Shown: positions 1 to 11,497 of the stretch, one piece after another
Layout of the letters: every line of letters begins with the position of its first letter
How positions within the stretch are numbered: position 1 is the stretch's first letter
Assembly (NCBI GenBank): GCA_002286715.1
Contig: NSJX01000010.1
Span: 475,244-539,243 of the forward strand
Direction: 5' to 3'
DNA from: Dentipellis sp. KUC8613
Taxonomy: Eukaryota > Basidiomycota > Agaricomycetes > Russulales > Hericiaceae
Length of the DNA: 64,000 nucleotides
Made by a program: the position numbers and the translations under genes
The notes under the pieces: generated by a model
The model's database searches: none
Seen by the model: the letters and a program-made list of their open reading frames with translations, nothing else
What the model was told of the DNA's origin: nothing

Positions 1-1346
1 TCGGGAGTCGGGGTTGTCGTCGATGAGGCAAGGTTAGGCGGCGAGTCGAGATAGTATAGATTGTCGATAAGTGTGCCTGTAGCTATCGGCTTCTCGCTTT
101 TCCCGTACAATTTGACACGTCCGCCACCGAAGTATGCACTCCCCCCCGCACGATCTAGCTTGCTGATACTGAGTAGATTGTGCGCGGCTTCGGGCGCGTG
201 AAGGACGTTCGAAAGCGTGATCAGACCTTCGGTGTTGTGCTCGTCCCGCACCGTCTTCACCTTGACCGTGCCTACGCCGGGGCTGAGCAGGCCGCTGCCG
301 TTCGAGGCTGTGCCAATCAGGCGCTCTCGGGGCTTGTAGTCCTCGAAGACGTCCTTATCGGAATTGACGTGCGAAGTGGTGCCTGTGTCGACAATCCACA
401 GCGGCTCGGCGGCTATCGATGCGAGAGACTTCTCAGGGGGTGGGGACGATGAAAAAGTAAGGAGCGACGTCTCGCGACGACCGCCCGCTGCATTGGCTGA
501 CTCGTCTACAGTACGACCTCGCGTCGCATCAGCGGCGCCTTCTCGGTTCTGCGGACAATCCCACTGGTAGTGCCCCATCTGCTTGCACTTGTGGCATTCG
601 ACCTCGGCGCTCGGGCGCATGCGACGTCGCCCAGAAGGCCGTGGGCTATTCTCCTTCCCCTTGTCCTGCCGACCGCCCTTTCCGCTCTGCCTGCTCCCGG
701 TACTGTCCGAGCGAGAGTGCCCCGCCTGGAGCGCCACATCGCCTGTGGGTGCTGGACTGCCCTCGCGTTCCTCGCGAGCCTTGCGTCGGTTGTAGGAATC
801 ACGAAGACGGTTAATGAGAGCGGAGGAAGTGATGGTCGTCGTATCGGAGATGGTATCGATGATGGGCTCGTAGGTGGCGTTGAGCGACGAGAGGATGCGA
901 TCGACGAGGGTCTGGTCGGTCATCGTGACCTTGAGGCTCGTTGCTGTAAAGTAGAGCTCGCGGAGTGTCGAGATGTGCTGCATGAGATCGGTATCCGGGT
1001 CCATGTTGAGCGCGTAGAACTGCGTCGTGATGAGAGCCTTCCCGGTCGCCGACGTCGACTCGAACTGATCCGTGATCGCCTTCCACATCTCGGCTGCCGT
1101 CAATGCATTGAGCAGTACGCTCATGAGCTCGCTCTCGATGCTCAGCGCGATCTGAGCCTGTGCGAACGAGTCCTTCTCGGTCCATGTCACCGCCAGGCTA
1201 GCGTCCGTCGGCTTCTTGTCCGTCCCATCAACAATCTTCCACAAACCCTGCGACGTCAACACGATCTGGATCTTCTTCCGCCATACACTCCAGTTGTCGT
1301 TGTTGAGCTTCGGTTCGATGTGGACAATCTTTGCATAAGTAGCCAT
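1..1346 (-). CDS. Ty1/Copia retrotransposon Gag(-protease) polyprotein, N-terminal part, runs off the left edge
   Basis: The minus strand reads open from an ATG at 1346 to base 1, about 448 codons without a stop. Residues 1 to about 200 look like the Copia Gag (UBN2-type) region. A CCHC zinc knuckle (CHKCKQMGHYQWDC) follows near residue 270, and then a retropepsin-like motif WIVDTGTTSH. The retropepsin Asp is present. Beyond it the frame resembles the GAG-pre-integrase region; integrase and reverse transcriptase would lie outside the window. The protein would package element RNA in cytoplasmic particles. The primer-binding site and LTR lie directly upstream, so this is the 5' end of an element. 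The frame is intact as far as visible, which suggests a young copy. The family call is firm from motif order; activity cannot be judged. Confidence 0.9.
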   Translation of the reverse strand, partial: MATYAKIVHIEPKLNNDNWSVWRKKIQIVLTSQGLWKIVDGTDKKPTDASLAVTWTEKDSFAQAQIALSIESELMSVLLNALTAAEMWKAITDQFESTSATGKALITTQFYALNMDPDTDLMQHISTLRELYFTATSLKVTMTDQTLVDRILSSLNATYEPIIDTISDTTTITSSALINRLRDSYNRRKAREEREGSPAPTGDVALQAGHSRSDSTGSRQSGKGGRQDKGKENSPRPSGRRRMRPSAEVECHKCKQMGHYQWDCPQNREGAADATRGRTVDESANAAGGRRETSLLTFSSSPPPEKSLASIAAEPLWIVDTGTTSHVNSDKDVFEDYKPRERLIGTASNGSGLLSPGVGTVKVKTVRDEHNTEGLITLSNVLHAPEAAHNLLSISKLDRAGGSAYFGGGRVKLYGKSEKPIATGTLIDNLYYLDSPPNLASSTTTPTP

Positions 1347-1421
1347 TGTGAATAGCTGAGCTAGACCAGATGAAATTCTGGGCCGGCGAGTGTCCTACTT
1401 CGGGTCTAAACGTGACCAGCA

Positions 1422-1433
1422 GGGCCCATAACC
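1422..1433 (-). other. Copia primer-binding site (initiator tRNA-Met anticodon-loop type)
   Basis: On the minus strand GGTTATGGGCCC begins directly after the LTR end. It is complementary to the anticodon stem-loop of initiator tRNA-Met, not to a tRNA 3' end. Drosophila copia and many Copia elements prime from this internal site with a half-tRNA. The position, directly after the terminal CA of the LTR, supports the assignment. Confidence 0.75.
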
Positions 1434-1724
1434 TGTTTCAGGCTAGAGATACGCAGTATCGCTCAGCGCAGGAAGAAAGACGCTAAATTAAATATATATA
1501 CCTAGAGATACGCAGTATCGCTACGGGTTCGTAAGTAAACGGCAACACAATATGAGAATGGGAACCGGCTCACCTCAGCGCAGGAAGAAAGACGCTGAGG
1601 TGGGCGGTATACACGAGGTGCGTACGAGAGGGGCGACACGGAAAAGTCCGTGAAACTGTACATATCCTAACTACACGTTGTACGCTAGTACGAAACTGTC
1701 CGTATGGCGTACTGACCCACAACA
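1434..1724 (-). mobile_element. 5' LTR of the Copia element (291 bp)
   Basis: On the minus strand the repeat begins TGTTGTGGG at 1724 and ends GAAACA at 1434, giving the short terminal inverted repeat TGTT/AACA usual for LTRs. A TATA-rich stretch lies at about 1485-1502 and could serve as the element promoter. The partner LTR is outside the window, so the boundaries rest on TG/CA ends, the adjoining primer-binding site and the broken host reading frame at 1725. The expected 5 bp target duplication on this side is AAGTT (minus strand, 1729-1725). Confidence 0.75.
1443..1602. repeat. Interleaved direct repeats and hairpin inside the LTR
   Basis: Two 21 bp words each occur twice: one at 1443-1463 and 1502-1522, the other at 1464-1484 and 1576-1596. 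The second copy of the latter is flanked by CACCTCAGCG and CGCTGAGGTG, which makes a perfect 10 bp stem (1571-1602) with a purine loop. The first word contains the small palindrome GATAC-GCA-GTATC. They could be transcription-factor or RNA-structure elements of the LTR. Confidence 0.7.
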
Positions 1725-1885
1725 AACTTCAAGTTCAGAACCTGATCGTCAGGCGCAGCACCGCCCTGGACATAGCTGCCTGGGGCCGTTGCACGTCGGT
1801 GATGAACATGCATTGTCCGTGCATGATGGGGCGACGCCCCCACCAGCGATGCGAGAGCAGCTCCGACAAGGTAGAGCCTGAGCAT
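1725..1885 (-). pseudogene. Sedolisin (tripeptidyl-peptidase, S53) gene remnant cut by the Copia LTR
   Basis: An ATG at 1885 opens a 53-codon frame: a hydrophobic signal peptide (MLRLYLVGAALASLVGAS), then basic HHRR, then the stretch GGAAPDDQVLNLKF. This resembles the start of the S53 propeptide of fungal secreted tripeptidyl peptidases. Homology stops exactly where the LTR begins, and the frame ends inside the LTR. The rest of the protease would lie beyond the other end of the element, left of the window. A TTAAAA box lies near 1951-1957. I infer that the gene is inactivated. The family call rests on a short propeptide match only. Confidence 0.6.
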
Positions 1886-3356
1886 GACGATGAGGGAAGG
1901 AGGGCGAGGAAGGGTGTCGACGCACTGAGTATACCACAACGATGTAGCTGCGATTTTAAGCAGTCGAGCCACGAGAAGATTGATGGTCCGGGCCTACGAC
2001 GACATGATGATATTTTCGTACGTCGGAGAATCTGCTGGGTAGACATCGCCTAGGCGGATGCACCGCCGAGTATAGAACGCCGTACACATCCAGCCTGTGG
2101 GAGACATGCGGGTGTAGGGACTCGACCCGAAGGAAACAAGGTGCCTTTACCGCTACTGTCGGGAATTGAGGTAGGGATCCTGAGCCGTTGTTGGATTCGT
2201 GATGTAGATTCGGTGGCTAATAGCCGTGAGTGTAACGTGGGACAAAAACAGAGTAACATAAAGAAGTGCAAAAGCACGCACCTGTGGATCGTTTTCTCGC
2301 ACGGACAAGCCCGCCCGCTAGTCACCTGGATCTGCAGATGAAATGTGCACGGGCACTGTCAGGCGAGTGTTGATGGAAGCCTATAACGAGACTGCAACCG
2401 CAAGGCTACGACAATAGACGCTGTGATGGAAAAGATGGTGATTGCGAAGTATCGGAAGATCCTCCCGTGTCTTTTCCATCGTCCAAAGACCGCTAGAAAA
2501 TTCTGGGCCTTTTTCCAACAGCGGACAGTACTGCTGGAGAACCTATACATACAATGCTCAGTGGACTCATTGGGCAGGTTCCTTTCTCGACTGCCCATGT
2601 TTCGTCTAGATGGTTGTGCCGATCGACAGTACGTGCCCCCTCCGATACGACAGTGGCATGTTCTCATGGAGGCCGCGGTTGCACGCCGTCAGACTTCTCG
2701 GAGTTATCATGCATGACAAAATACCTGCACCGCTGCACAGGCGTAAATAGCAACAAAGCTCACACTTCAATCGTGGTTTCGAAGAATCAAAAGGGTCCAC
2801 ATACCCTGCTAGCGACTCGACATTTGGCACAGCTACCGTCACGGTAAGTCATGTTCAGTGTATTTCGAACATGTGGGGGACGACCACTACTAAGACTGTG
2901 GCGGTAAAGGACGAACGTTCGTAACAGCGGTAGGTGATCATGACAGAAGCAGAGAAATCAACATACATAATGTATTTACAGTAATATTCCAATCACAGCC
3001 GGGGACCGCCGGCGAATGGAGCGCAAGACTGCTATGAGCGCCTATTTTTGAAAAAAGGGCAATCGAAGAGGTTCCTATGTACCATTCAAGCAGAGCTCGA
3101 AGCAATAATCATAGCATACGTATATAAATACATTCCGGCAAGTGAATAGACGAATAAACGAGTATGCGTATAGCGAAACGGAAAGTACAGTATCCACCCG
3201 AACGAAATTATTCCGGAGTCCAGAGAAACTAAACGAAGCAGTTGTAGGTCCCGCCCACCGCGGGTCCAGGAAGCAATACAGTCTACACAGCAGCATACCT
3301 CCACCTCCACTATTCGAGAGCACCAGGAAAAGCAAATCGTTCCATATCAACCCGAC
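1886..3356. other. Intergenic, no supported gene
   Basis: Several short overlapping frames (up to 103 codons) lie on both strands, but none has a recognisable domain, consistent splice pattern or coding bias. The right part, 2900-3200, is AT-rich and probably contains the 3' end signals of the neighbouring minus-strand gene. Confidence 0.5.
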
Positions 3357-4757
3357 TCAGCAGCCCTCCCACTCACGGCGCAGCGCCTCCGCCCATGCCA
3401 TAACGAAATAGCACACACCCATGGGCACCCCGCACTTGACGAGCACCTCGCCCCAGTCCCATCTGCGGCCGCCCCAACGCCCGCCGAGCTTCAGTCGCCA
3501 CCCGCGACCCTCGCCGCGCCCGTCGACCTCCCACCAGAGGTTGCTCGTCACCCACAGCTGGATCGAGCGCGACACGCACGTCGTGCTCCCAATTACCGCC
3601 CAGCACACGACCGGCCGCTTCTCGTATTCGAGGAGGCTCAGTGTCGCGTGTGTTGCGGGCCAGCAAATCGCTTGCAGTGCGAGCAGTCGGATGAGTGTGC
3701 TCAATGGTGGGTAATATACCTTCCAACGGTGCAGGAGCCCCGTGGTAAGGCAAAGGCATTGGACGCCTGTAAGAATTGCCTAGAATGTGTATCAATATAT
3801 AATCAAGCTTAACGGGTGGTAGGAAGATGGCGTGCCCAAAGTGCGGAGACGAAGTAGTCGATCCGTGTGTTCTTGTTATCGGCAGGCGGATGCCAGACAT
3901 GATACACGTTGAACAGTGTTCCAAAGACGGCCGGTACAATAGAAAGGAGCCGGGATGCCTCGAAAAGGAACGGCGTAAGAAGCTGCTCCATGGTGTTGGG
4001 CGGCACGAGTGGTCCCGAGGCAGGCACAATACGCGCCGTGGGCAGATGTCGGGACTGCAAAAATCAATGAGTAGATGAAACGCAGATGCATGAAAGAACG
4101 TACCGGTTCATCTGTCTCTGTCTCCGTCTCTCCCGCACACATCTGCCCGGGACCAGTCGCGATGCTCTTCGGGATGTCGGCAGTCTTGGGCGCCCGCGCG
4201 CCGCTCGTCCAGAGCCGCGGCCGGAAGCCCGCGCTTCCATGGCCGAGCTTCTTTGCAGTATACAGCATCCCGTCGTCGCAGGCGCGTTCCGGTTCCGAGT
4301 CGGTGTCGGTGTCCGGCGGGACACACGCGTGATAGGAGAATGGAAGCGGAGGCGTCGGGGTCACGTGACGCGAGAGGTGAGGGGAGGAGCGCGACTGCGG
4401 TCGGCGCAGGTGCGTAGATGAATATGCGCGGGTGTGAGGAGACGGTGTGCGGGTGTGTGGACGAGGCGTGATGGTCGTCTTGTCTGATGGTGAGAATAGA
4501 AATGAGGACGCAGACGAGGACGAGCGACTGCGGGTGCGAGGCGTGCTGGAGCCGCTGGAGGTTCGAGAGCCCTTCCGCCTCGAGCTCGGAAGCGATGGAG
4601 GAGTCCTGCTAGCGCCTGCGCACTGTGCTGTAGAGATGAAGAAGGATTGCGGGGGCGAGAAAGGAGTGGAGAGCTTGGTGAGAGGTGAAGGGATGGTAAG
4701 CGATCTGTCGCGCCTCTGGCTTCGGGTCTGCAGCATGGTCGACGTCGCAGTGGACAT
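3357..4757 (-). CDS. EOS1-like N-glycosylation protein, ER membrane
   Basis: Three exons (4757-4104, 4054-3836, 3779-3357) give about 430 residues. The first 210 residues are Ser/Thr/Arg-rich and low complexity. The C-terminal half carries about four membrane segments: RLLSIVPAVFGTLFNVYHV, then GVQCLCLTTGLL, then TLIRLLALQAICWPATH, then a Trp-rich segment with VTSNLWW. This resembles the fungal family named after yeast Eos1, an ER protein needed for normal N-glycosylation and oxidative-stress tolerance. The frame across exons 2 and 3 is kept only if intron 2 (3835-3780, 56 bp) uses a GC donor. The start was chosen as the first ATG of the open frame. Family recall is good but not certain. Confidence 0.7.
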
Positions 4758-7742
4758 GGCGGGCGGTCAATGGGGTGTGTCAGGAGAAAACGAGACTTAT
4801 AAGACATACCTGAAGGGAATTTGATTCGGATGATGTACGCAGCGACAAGAACTTTGCAAAGTGACGTCTACTGCAAGCTCTGCATTCTTCCCAAGGCAAG
4901 CCGCGTCTCGGATGTGCCCGCTATCAGAACGCAACTCTATTGCTCCTTGTCTTCCTCCCCTACATCGATCACCCCCGACGACTCAAGCCTCCGAATGTTC
5001 TCCTCAGCCGAAAGTCCAGGCCGGTCGTGCATGGCACAACTCAAATTTGCGCAGGTTTGAGTTTGGGGTCGCGATCACTCTGCAATTCGAAGCACCTCCA
5101 CCTGTGGCTCAGGAAGGCACCGCCGTAGCGCCCTTGTCAAATTAAAGCGACATTCTTGAGGCTCTGCATTCTTTTTGTCTTCTACTCACGCTGTCGGGTC
5201 TGCAGGACACAAAATGTCTGTTTCAGGCGCGTGCGATAACGCCCGTGTCGTGTTCGGCACCTTGATGCTCAAAATATCACCGAAATTGCCCTCCTGCAGC
5301 TGCTAATCATATCGAAACCGCCTCAAGGCAATACGCTTCGCTGATAACAATGATAAGCTGGTGTTGCCTTGGGGCGTTTGTCGTAAGTAAGTAGTGAACG
5401 TGCACGACAAATGACATAATTATGCAGCAGTCCCGCCCATGTCTACATCATGGATGTCATCATTCCTGCTATCTCGTTGCATCACTAGCCCCGAGAAGCC
5501 ACCTACGCCCCTTGGGAGTTTGTTCTAATCGCTAGCTCGACATCGAGGGACTCGGAAAGGACCAAGGTGGGCATTCACTTGCAAGATTCGCGCCCGGCGC
5601 AACGATCAGGATAAGGTGTGTGCCTGTGTTTCGCGAAGGCATGCACTCGAGATACCGTAATGTTTCTTTATCGCCATGCAGGTGCGTTCATATGCTTCGT
5701 AACCAGTAGAATGCGCCACTAAAATTAACTAGGACAGAGCTTAAGTCAAAGCTTAATTCGGATCGTGACCCGCGCATCCAAGGAGTTATCGGGCGCCTCC
5801 CCATATGGCAAGGTTCATGCTATTCCCCCGCATTCTCTCCCGCGCTGTTAGCGTACCGTTCCCCGCATTCCTCAGACTGCTGTTGGTATCCAGCTGATAT
5901 CTCCGTCCATAGCCCGCCGAACGTCGTATTACTTCACGATTTCCGCGTCTACCGCAATATACCCCAGAGCGACGTTCCCACCGTGCATAGGCTAGAATTC
6001 AGACGCAGGTTGGGGAATCAGAAAGGCCCAACTGCGATCTGATTGGCATCTCTTCGCGGGGTTCCGTGGTTTGGCGCCGCGTTTCCGCGTCGGTGGCGCC
6101 TGCATTGCAGATTCAGTCCAAGGCTCAAAGAAAACGCGCCCCGCTTCTTCGATCGACAACATTGGAACCTGTTGGAACCACCTCGCCATGTTTCAGGGTG
6201 CTGCTGAGGCGGATAAACGAGTAAATCGGCAAATATCTGCACGTTCACTGGATGAAAGGTCTGTGGACGTAGCGCAGTGCCAATATACGTAGCTGATCTT
6301 AGTTCTGATGTTGGCGCTCAAAGTCACTTTGCAGGCTGCCTTCTATAATCTGCATAACGCAACAAAATGCAGAGGTACCCGTCCACAGAAATACAGCCTA
6401 GCTGCAAAATCAAACGGCCGGGAATTCACATCGTTTCGATGAAGGCGAATGCAGCGCTTGAAGGCGAGGTAACTAGGCTAAAGTATATGGGTGGGCTGGA
6501 CCTAACATAGTTTCCTGGCACAAGATGCGTACTGGCATCATGTGACGAGGACGCCACGCCCGCCCCCATCTAGCCCCGTCCCCGCCCCTAATTCACCCGT
6601 CACGCGCCCACCCATTAGACTCGGACCACAACATTTCCTTCCAGACCGCACATTCGACGGCGGGGCGATATGGTACTCATCGCGAAGAACTTCGCTAAGG
6701 GAGCTCCGAGGGCGGGCTTCCGTGCGCGGCTCCCAGGGAGGTCGAGGGGCGGGTGGGCTTCCGACGCCCCCGACGCCCCGAAACCATTGCGGGATGTCCC
6801 GTTAAGCTTTTTGGATCTGATCTGGAAGGCGGAGATGGAGACGGAAGGATCGGGTCCGGGGTGGTGCGTCTTCGAAATTCGCTGGAACCGTGTCTTGCTC
6901 GCGCTGATCTCGCCTCCCCACGATGGCAGTTATGCCCGTTTCGGGGCGCACCGAATGTTCTTGAGCAGCTAATTGCGCACGCTATGCCCTGCTCCAGACG
7001 CCACGACTGTTCTCGATCGTCCCGCCTGTCAATGTGACCCTCTTTAGTATGTCTCATTCTTGGCATTGTCCTGTCGCGATGTCTTCGCTCTACAGAATTC
7101 GTCATTTTCCTTATCGACTTTCGCCATCATCGTACCCCCTCTAAGGCTCTCTCATCGTCTGGACCGCTTCTTCAGGCCGCCGTTTACCTCAACTTGCACA
7201 AGGCGTCTGGTCTGTGAGAAACCTATTCTCACCGCTCAGCTCATGAACTTGGCTACTCGCACTTTGGGTTAAATGGCGGGTATTGGCCCATTCGTTCTTA
7301 TGCGGGCGAGTTTCAGAAGAGTTTACGGCCAATGACCGGTGTATCTGCATTCTGTGGATCTGCTTGCCGATCTAGAGTACGCCGCATCATGTACACTTTC
7401 TTTCCGTCTCTATATTACAGTAGCGGTTCGGCTGGCAAAATACAGTCATAAATATACGTCGCCTCTCCAGGCGGATAACTACGATCGTGGCTCGTAGCCA
7501 TATGAGAGTCGTGACAGCCTGAGAGTTCTGAATACATGCATTCGTCTTTTTCGTTTCGAGCTGCGGCTTGAAAGCGGTGGCTGTGCACACGCGTGGCCGA
7601 CGCGCGCTCCGGGGGCGCGTCACGACGGTCACGCGCGCCATCCTCGTCTGCAACTCGACGGTCTTGCCTCTCACCGCCACCATCGTTCTGTTCAACGTCT
7701 ATTGTGAATCAAGCAACCCCCAATTCCAATTCAATCTCTACA
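4758..7742. other. Intergenic, no supported gene (3 kb)
   Basis: Frames of up to 136 codons overlap on both strands without domains or splice logic. The last 200 bases are probably the promoter and 5' leader of the DUF6535 gene at 7743. Nothing else could be assigned. Confidence 0.5.
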
Positions 7743-10700
7743 ATGGCGTCAGGTATGCATATCAGTGCTTCATTAGCGGGCTTCGTACTGATAGTCTTCG
7801 AACTAGTTGCTGAAGTTGACGGCGCTGATAACGGGTCTCCTTCAGTGAGATACTCGGGAACCTCTCCAGGCGGTGTCGCTGTGTCGGAAGAAGCGACAGT
7901 CTTTCCAAGTACGAGCTTCTCCAGTCTCTACTTGACCTATAGTATCTAAGATCGTACTTACAGGTGACAGCGGACAATCGGTAGGATCTACGCAGTCCCG
8001 CGCAGGAGACGCTTCCTCCGCGAGCGAGGGTACATCGACTGCGATCGAAAGTGAGTGGTCGACTATTCTTTCTCGACTTTGTTCATTGAACAGGAATCAC
8101 AGGTACTGATCACCGATCGGTGAGATCAACGTTCCCGAGTGAGTCGATCTTGTTCGTGCCAATGCACGATGTGGAACTTGTTATTGGTACTGAACTCCAT
8201 TCGTGATAGGCCCCAAGACCGGACATGTGCCAGAAATCCCTAAATCTGCGCCTGCTGACGAGGACCGTCGTTCAAGTGCGAGGACACCGGAGCCTGACCG
8301 TCGTCGAACGGCTGACTTTCAGGACGGTGGTACCGACACCCCGCCACGTGGATCGGGACACATTTCTGAAGTGGCCAGTGGTGACGACAGCGACAGCGAC
8401 GGTATTGACAATGAAGAGCTTGTGGGGATCGTACCCAATCAGACGAGCGGAGGACGCAAGAAGCCGAAGAAGTCGAGACGCATGTTTGGTGTGCGGCACA
8501 ACGCGCAGAACTTCCGTGAGTTATACTCCCTGCTTCTTGCCTGAAGAATGACTGAGTTCAATCGGCAGAGTACTTAAATCCTGACAACTACGAGCAGAAA
8601 TATCCTGTCGATGAACTCGGGAAGTGCTTGGATGATAATGCTCGTGTCTGGAAGGTGTACCTCGACGAAGCAAAGATGATGGATGATGATATGGTAGAAG
8701 CATGGAAGGACACTGTCGATGTCCTCCTTGTCTTTGTATGTCTTGTTCTTTTCATGTACATGTGTGGTAATACTGATATTCTGTTTGTTGTAGGCTGGCC
8801 TGTTCTCTGCTGTGGTCACTACTCTTGTGGTCCAGAGCTCTCAGTCTCTCCAGCCAGATTACTCTCAGGTCTCTGCTATGTTGCTCACTGAGCTTGTTGG
8901 TCTACAAAGGGCCATGGCTGATGGTGTATCTGCCAATACTGTGGCTGCATCAGCTCAGAATGCTACCTCTGGGTTCACAGCTGCTAGGACTGACCAATGG
9001 GTCAACAGACTGTGGTTTATCAGCTTGACATTCAGCCTTGCTACTGCATTGATCTCTGTGCTGGTGAAGCAATGGCTTCAATACTATGTATCCCCTATCT
9101 CTGGGACCAGCAAGAAGAAGGCTCATATCAGACATTTTCGATTTTCTGGGCTAGAGAAATGGCATGTTTCTGGGATTGTGGGATGTCTGCCCATTTTCAT
9201 GCATATTGCTTTGCTGCTGTTTCTGATTGGGCTAGTACTGTTCTTGGTGCCACTTGATCAAGTGGCTGCAGGCATGATTGGATTCTTGGCATCATCATTG
9301 TATATGATGTATCTTGTCAGCAATATGCTTCCTGCAATATATGCTGATTGTGCATACAAGACTCCTATCTCAGAGATAATGTCTCATGTGACATCTTTGC
9401 TCACAAGTCAATATTATTACTGCATGAAATACTTCTATAAAAGAACAAAGAAACATCAAAAGGAGTTCTCAGTTTCCTCTAAATTGAGTTCAATTGTGAA
9501 GAGCAGGCTATTTGAGTCACATAAAACACATGAAAACCATGCAGTTGGCAAAAACACCATAGATCTGGATATGGAGTCTATTGCTTGGCTATATAATTAC
9601 TCAAGCAATCCAGCTGTATCACATATAGTGATACAGTCATTCTCCTCTGCAGATATATTTAGGCATACTTTTAAGCCATTTCAGTTTGAGAACCTTTGGT
9701 CAGTTATATTAAAATATTCATACACTTATAGGCAAAGTTGCAACAGACATGAGCAGGAAGCAGACTTCTATTTGATGTCTATCATAATCCTGTTACTTGA
9801 ACTAAAGAAAAATTTATTTGGTCATGAGGATCATGAATGGGATAACATTTTAAAGAGTCTTTTTGATGGTTGCACTCCCTTCAGCTATCAAGCAAAATAT
9901 ATTCAGGACATTTGCCACAAAGGGATGCAAAGTGATGACATTGAAAGTGAGATTGAGGTAATCAATCACTTGTCAAATGGTTTCTCAGGAGCTGCAAATA
10001 CATATTTTCCAGTATTGTCATTTGTCCTTCTCATTTATCAACAGAAAAGATCTAGATTGCAAAGAGCTAATGATCTTCCACTGTTGTATATAAGAAGCAA
10101 TCTTCAGTACAGTGAAAAAGTTCTTGCAGTATTTGCTATTCATAGCAATTTAGTGAAAACAGACTGTGACAGTGTACTTGGACTTGACAATATCACTTCT
10201 TCAGCCATGGCTGTATTGGATTACTGCTCTGCAAATGCTGAATCTTTGGTAAAACATAATCAGAAGCAGCACAGCAAAATACTTGATATGTGTAATGTCA
10301 GCTTTGAGTCATTCTGTAACTGGAGTTTCTCATATTTTGACAATTCACAATATCTTCAAACAAGAGTAGCAGCACTGTTCTCAATCCATGCACTTATTGC
10401 TTCTTACTTTCCTGTTTGGTCATCATACATATCTACAGTATCTCTTGTTCAGTTGTTTTACTTGTTAAGACACACATGTGAGCTGTATCCTAAGGGTATA
10501 TCTGAAATCACTACTTCTCAGTCTAATGTAAACATTGACTGGGAGAAATTGCTTCACAACTGGATCTCTTGCTTGATGAATAGATTTGAACATGAAGAAG
10601 ATGATGTTCTGGGGTTATTGATATCTCCTACATGGGATATAATAGGCAGCTTTATGAGAACTGATCTCAAAGTGACCCTTATCAACCTTCTTGATAAATA

Positions 10701-11497
10701 TCAGATCTTTCATATGTTGGATGAGTTCTCAAAGAGAACTAACAATGATCATTCACACTTAACTGGAATGATGAATATTTACCAAGAGGTGCTCAAAGAA
10801 AAAGACATACATCCTGATATAATTCAAGTTTTGGGAAAACCATACTACATACAATTATATCTGGCCTGTCTTAGAGAAAGAATTGATTTTCTTGTAAATC
10901 ATAAATTTGGCTTCATCATGATGCTCCCTTGGATAGATGTTTTCAGACTGTTTCATGTTCTCCAGAAGGCTAATCTGCTTGACAAGCCTTCATGGAACAC
11001 ATTTGTCCAGGAGACAGTTGAGATTATCTGGGCAGACCCAGAAGTGGAAAATACTTCATTTAGATCTATCTATATGCACTACAGCAGCAAATTTGTGATC
11101 AAGTTGATACAAATGACTGAGAGTCAAATACCTTCACATGGCCTGAAGAAGTTGCATGAAATAGCAGCTACAAGCATCTCAGATGAAATAAAGTAAGTTC
11201 TTTGTACTTCTTCTCATCTTATTCTGTGTGAACACACACATTTTGAAGGGAGAACAAAACAAAATCTGCATGTCATAAATATGATCAACTTTTGGAGATA
11301 ATTGAAACCTCACCACAAATTCTGACTGTGAGTACATCAACTCCCACCAGAATTGTTGTTATTGATGTCATTTGCAGCACTTTGGACCATGGGAGGAATT
11401 GCTTGAAGAATATTCCAAGGAGTCTGCAGATAAGAGATGGTGGAAGCTGGGTTGGCAGGTATTGAAACATAACAGAGGAACTGGAAGTGGAGTTTAG
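7743..11497 (+). CDS. DUF6535 multi-pass membrane protein
   Basis: Nine exons: 7743-7752, 7846-7908, 7964-8050, 8094-8138, 8210-8515, 8569-8735, 8794-11192, 11249-11327 and 11378-11497, about 1091 residues. Introns 1-5 are all phase 1. Exons 1-5 encode a Ser/Asp-rich cytosolic head with a basic KKPKKSRR cluster. DUF6535 spans about residues 200-410: the segment WKVYLDEAKMMDDDMVEAWK, then about four hydrophobic helices. The long remainder looks helical and soluble. The family is greatly expanded in Agaricomycetes and has no known function. A single frame would stop at 11196, but a GTAAGT donor at 11193 and two further in-frame exons argue for the longer end. Exons 7-9 are AT-rich and have one CpG; exons 1-5 have normal composition. 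Exon 4 may instead start at 8103. Confidence 0.85.
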
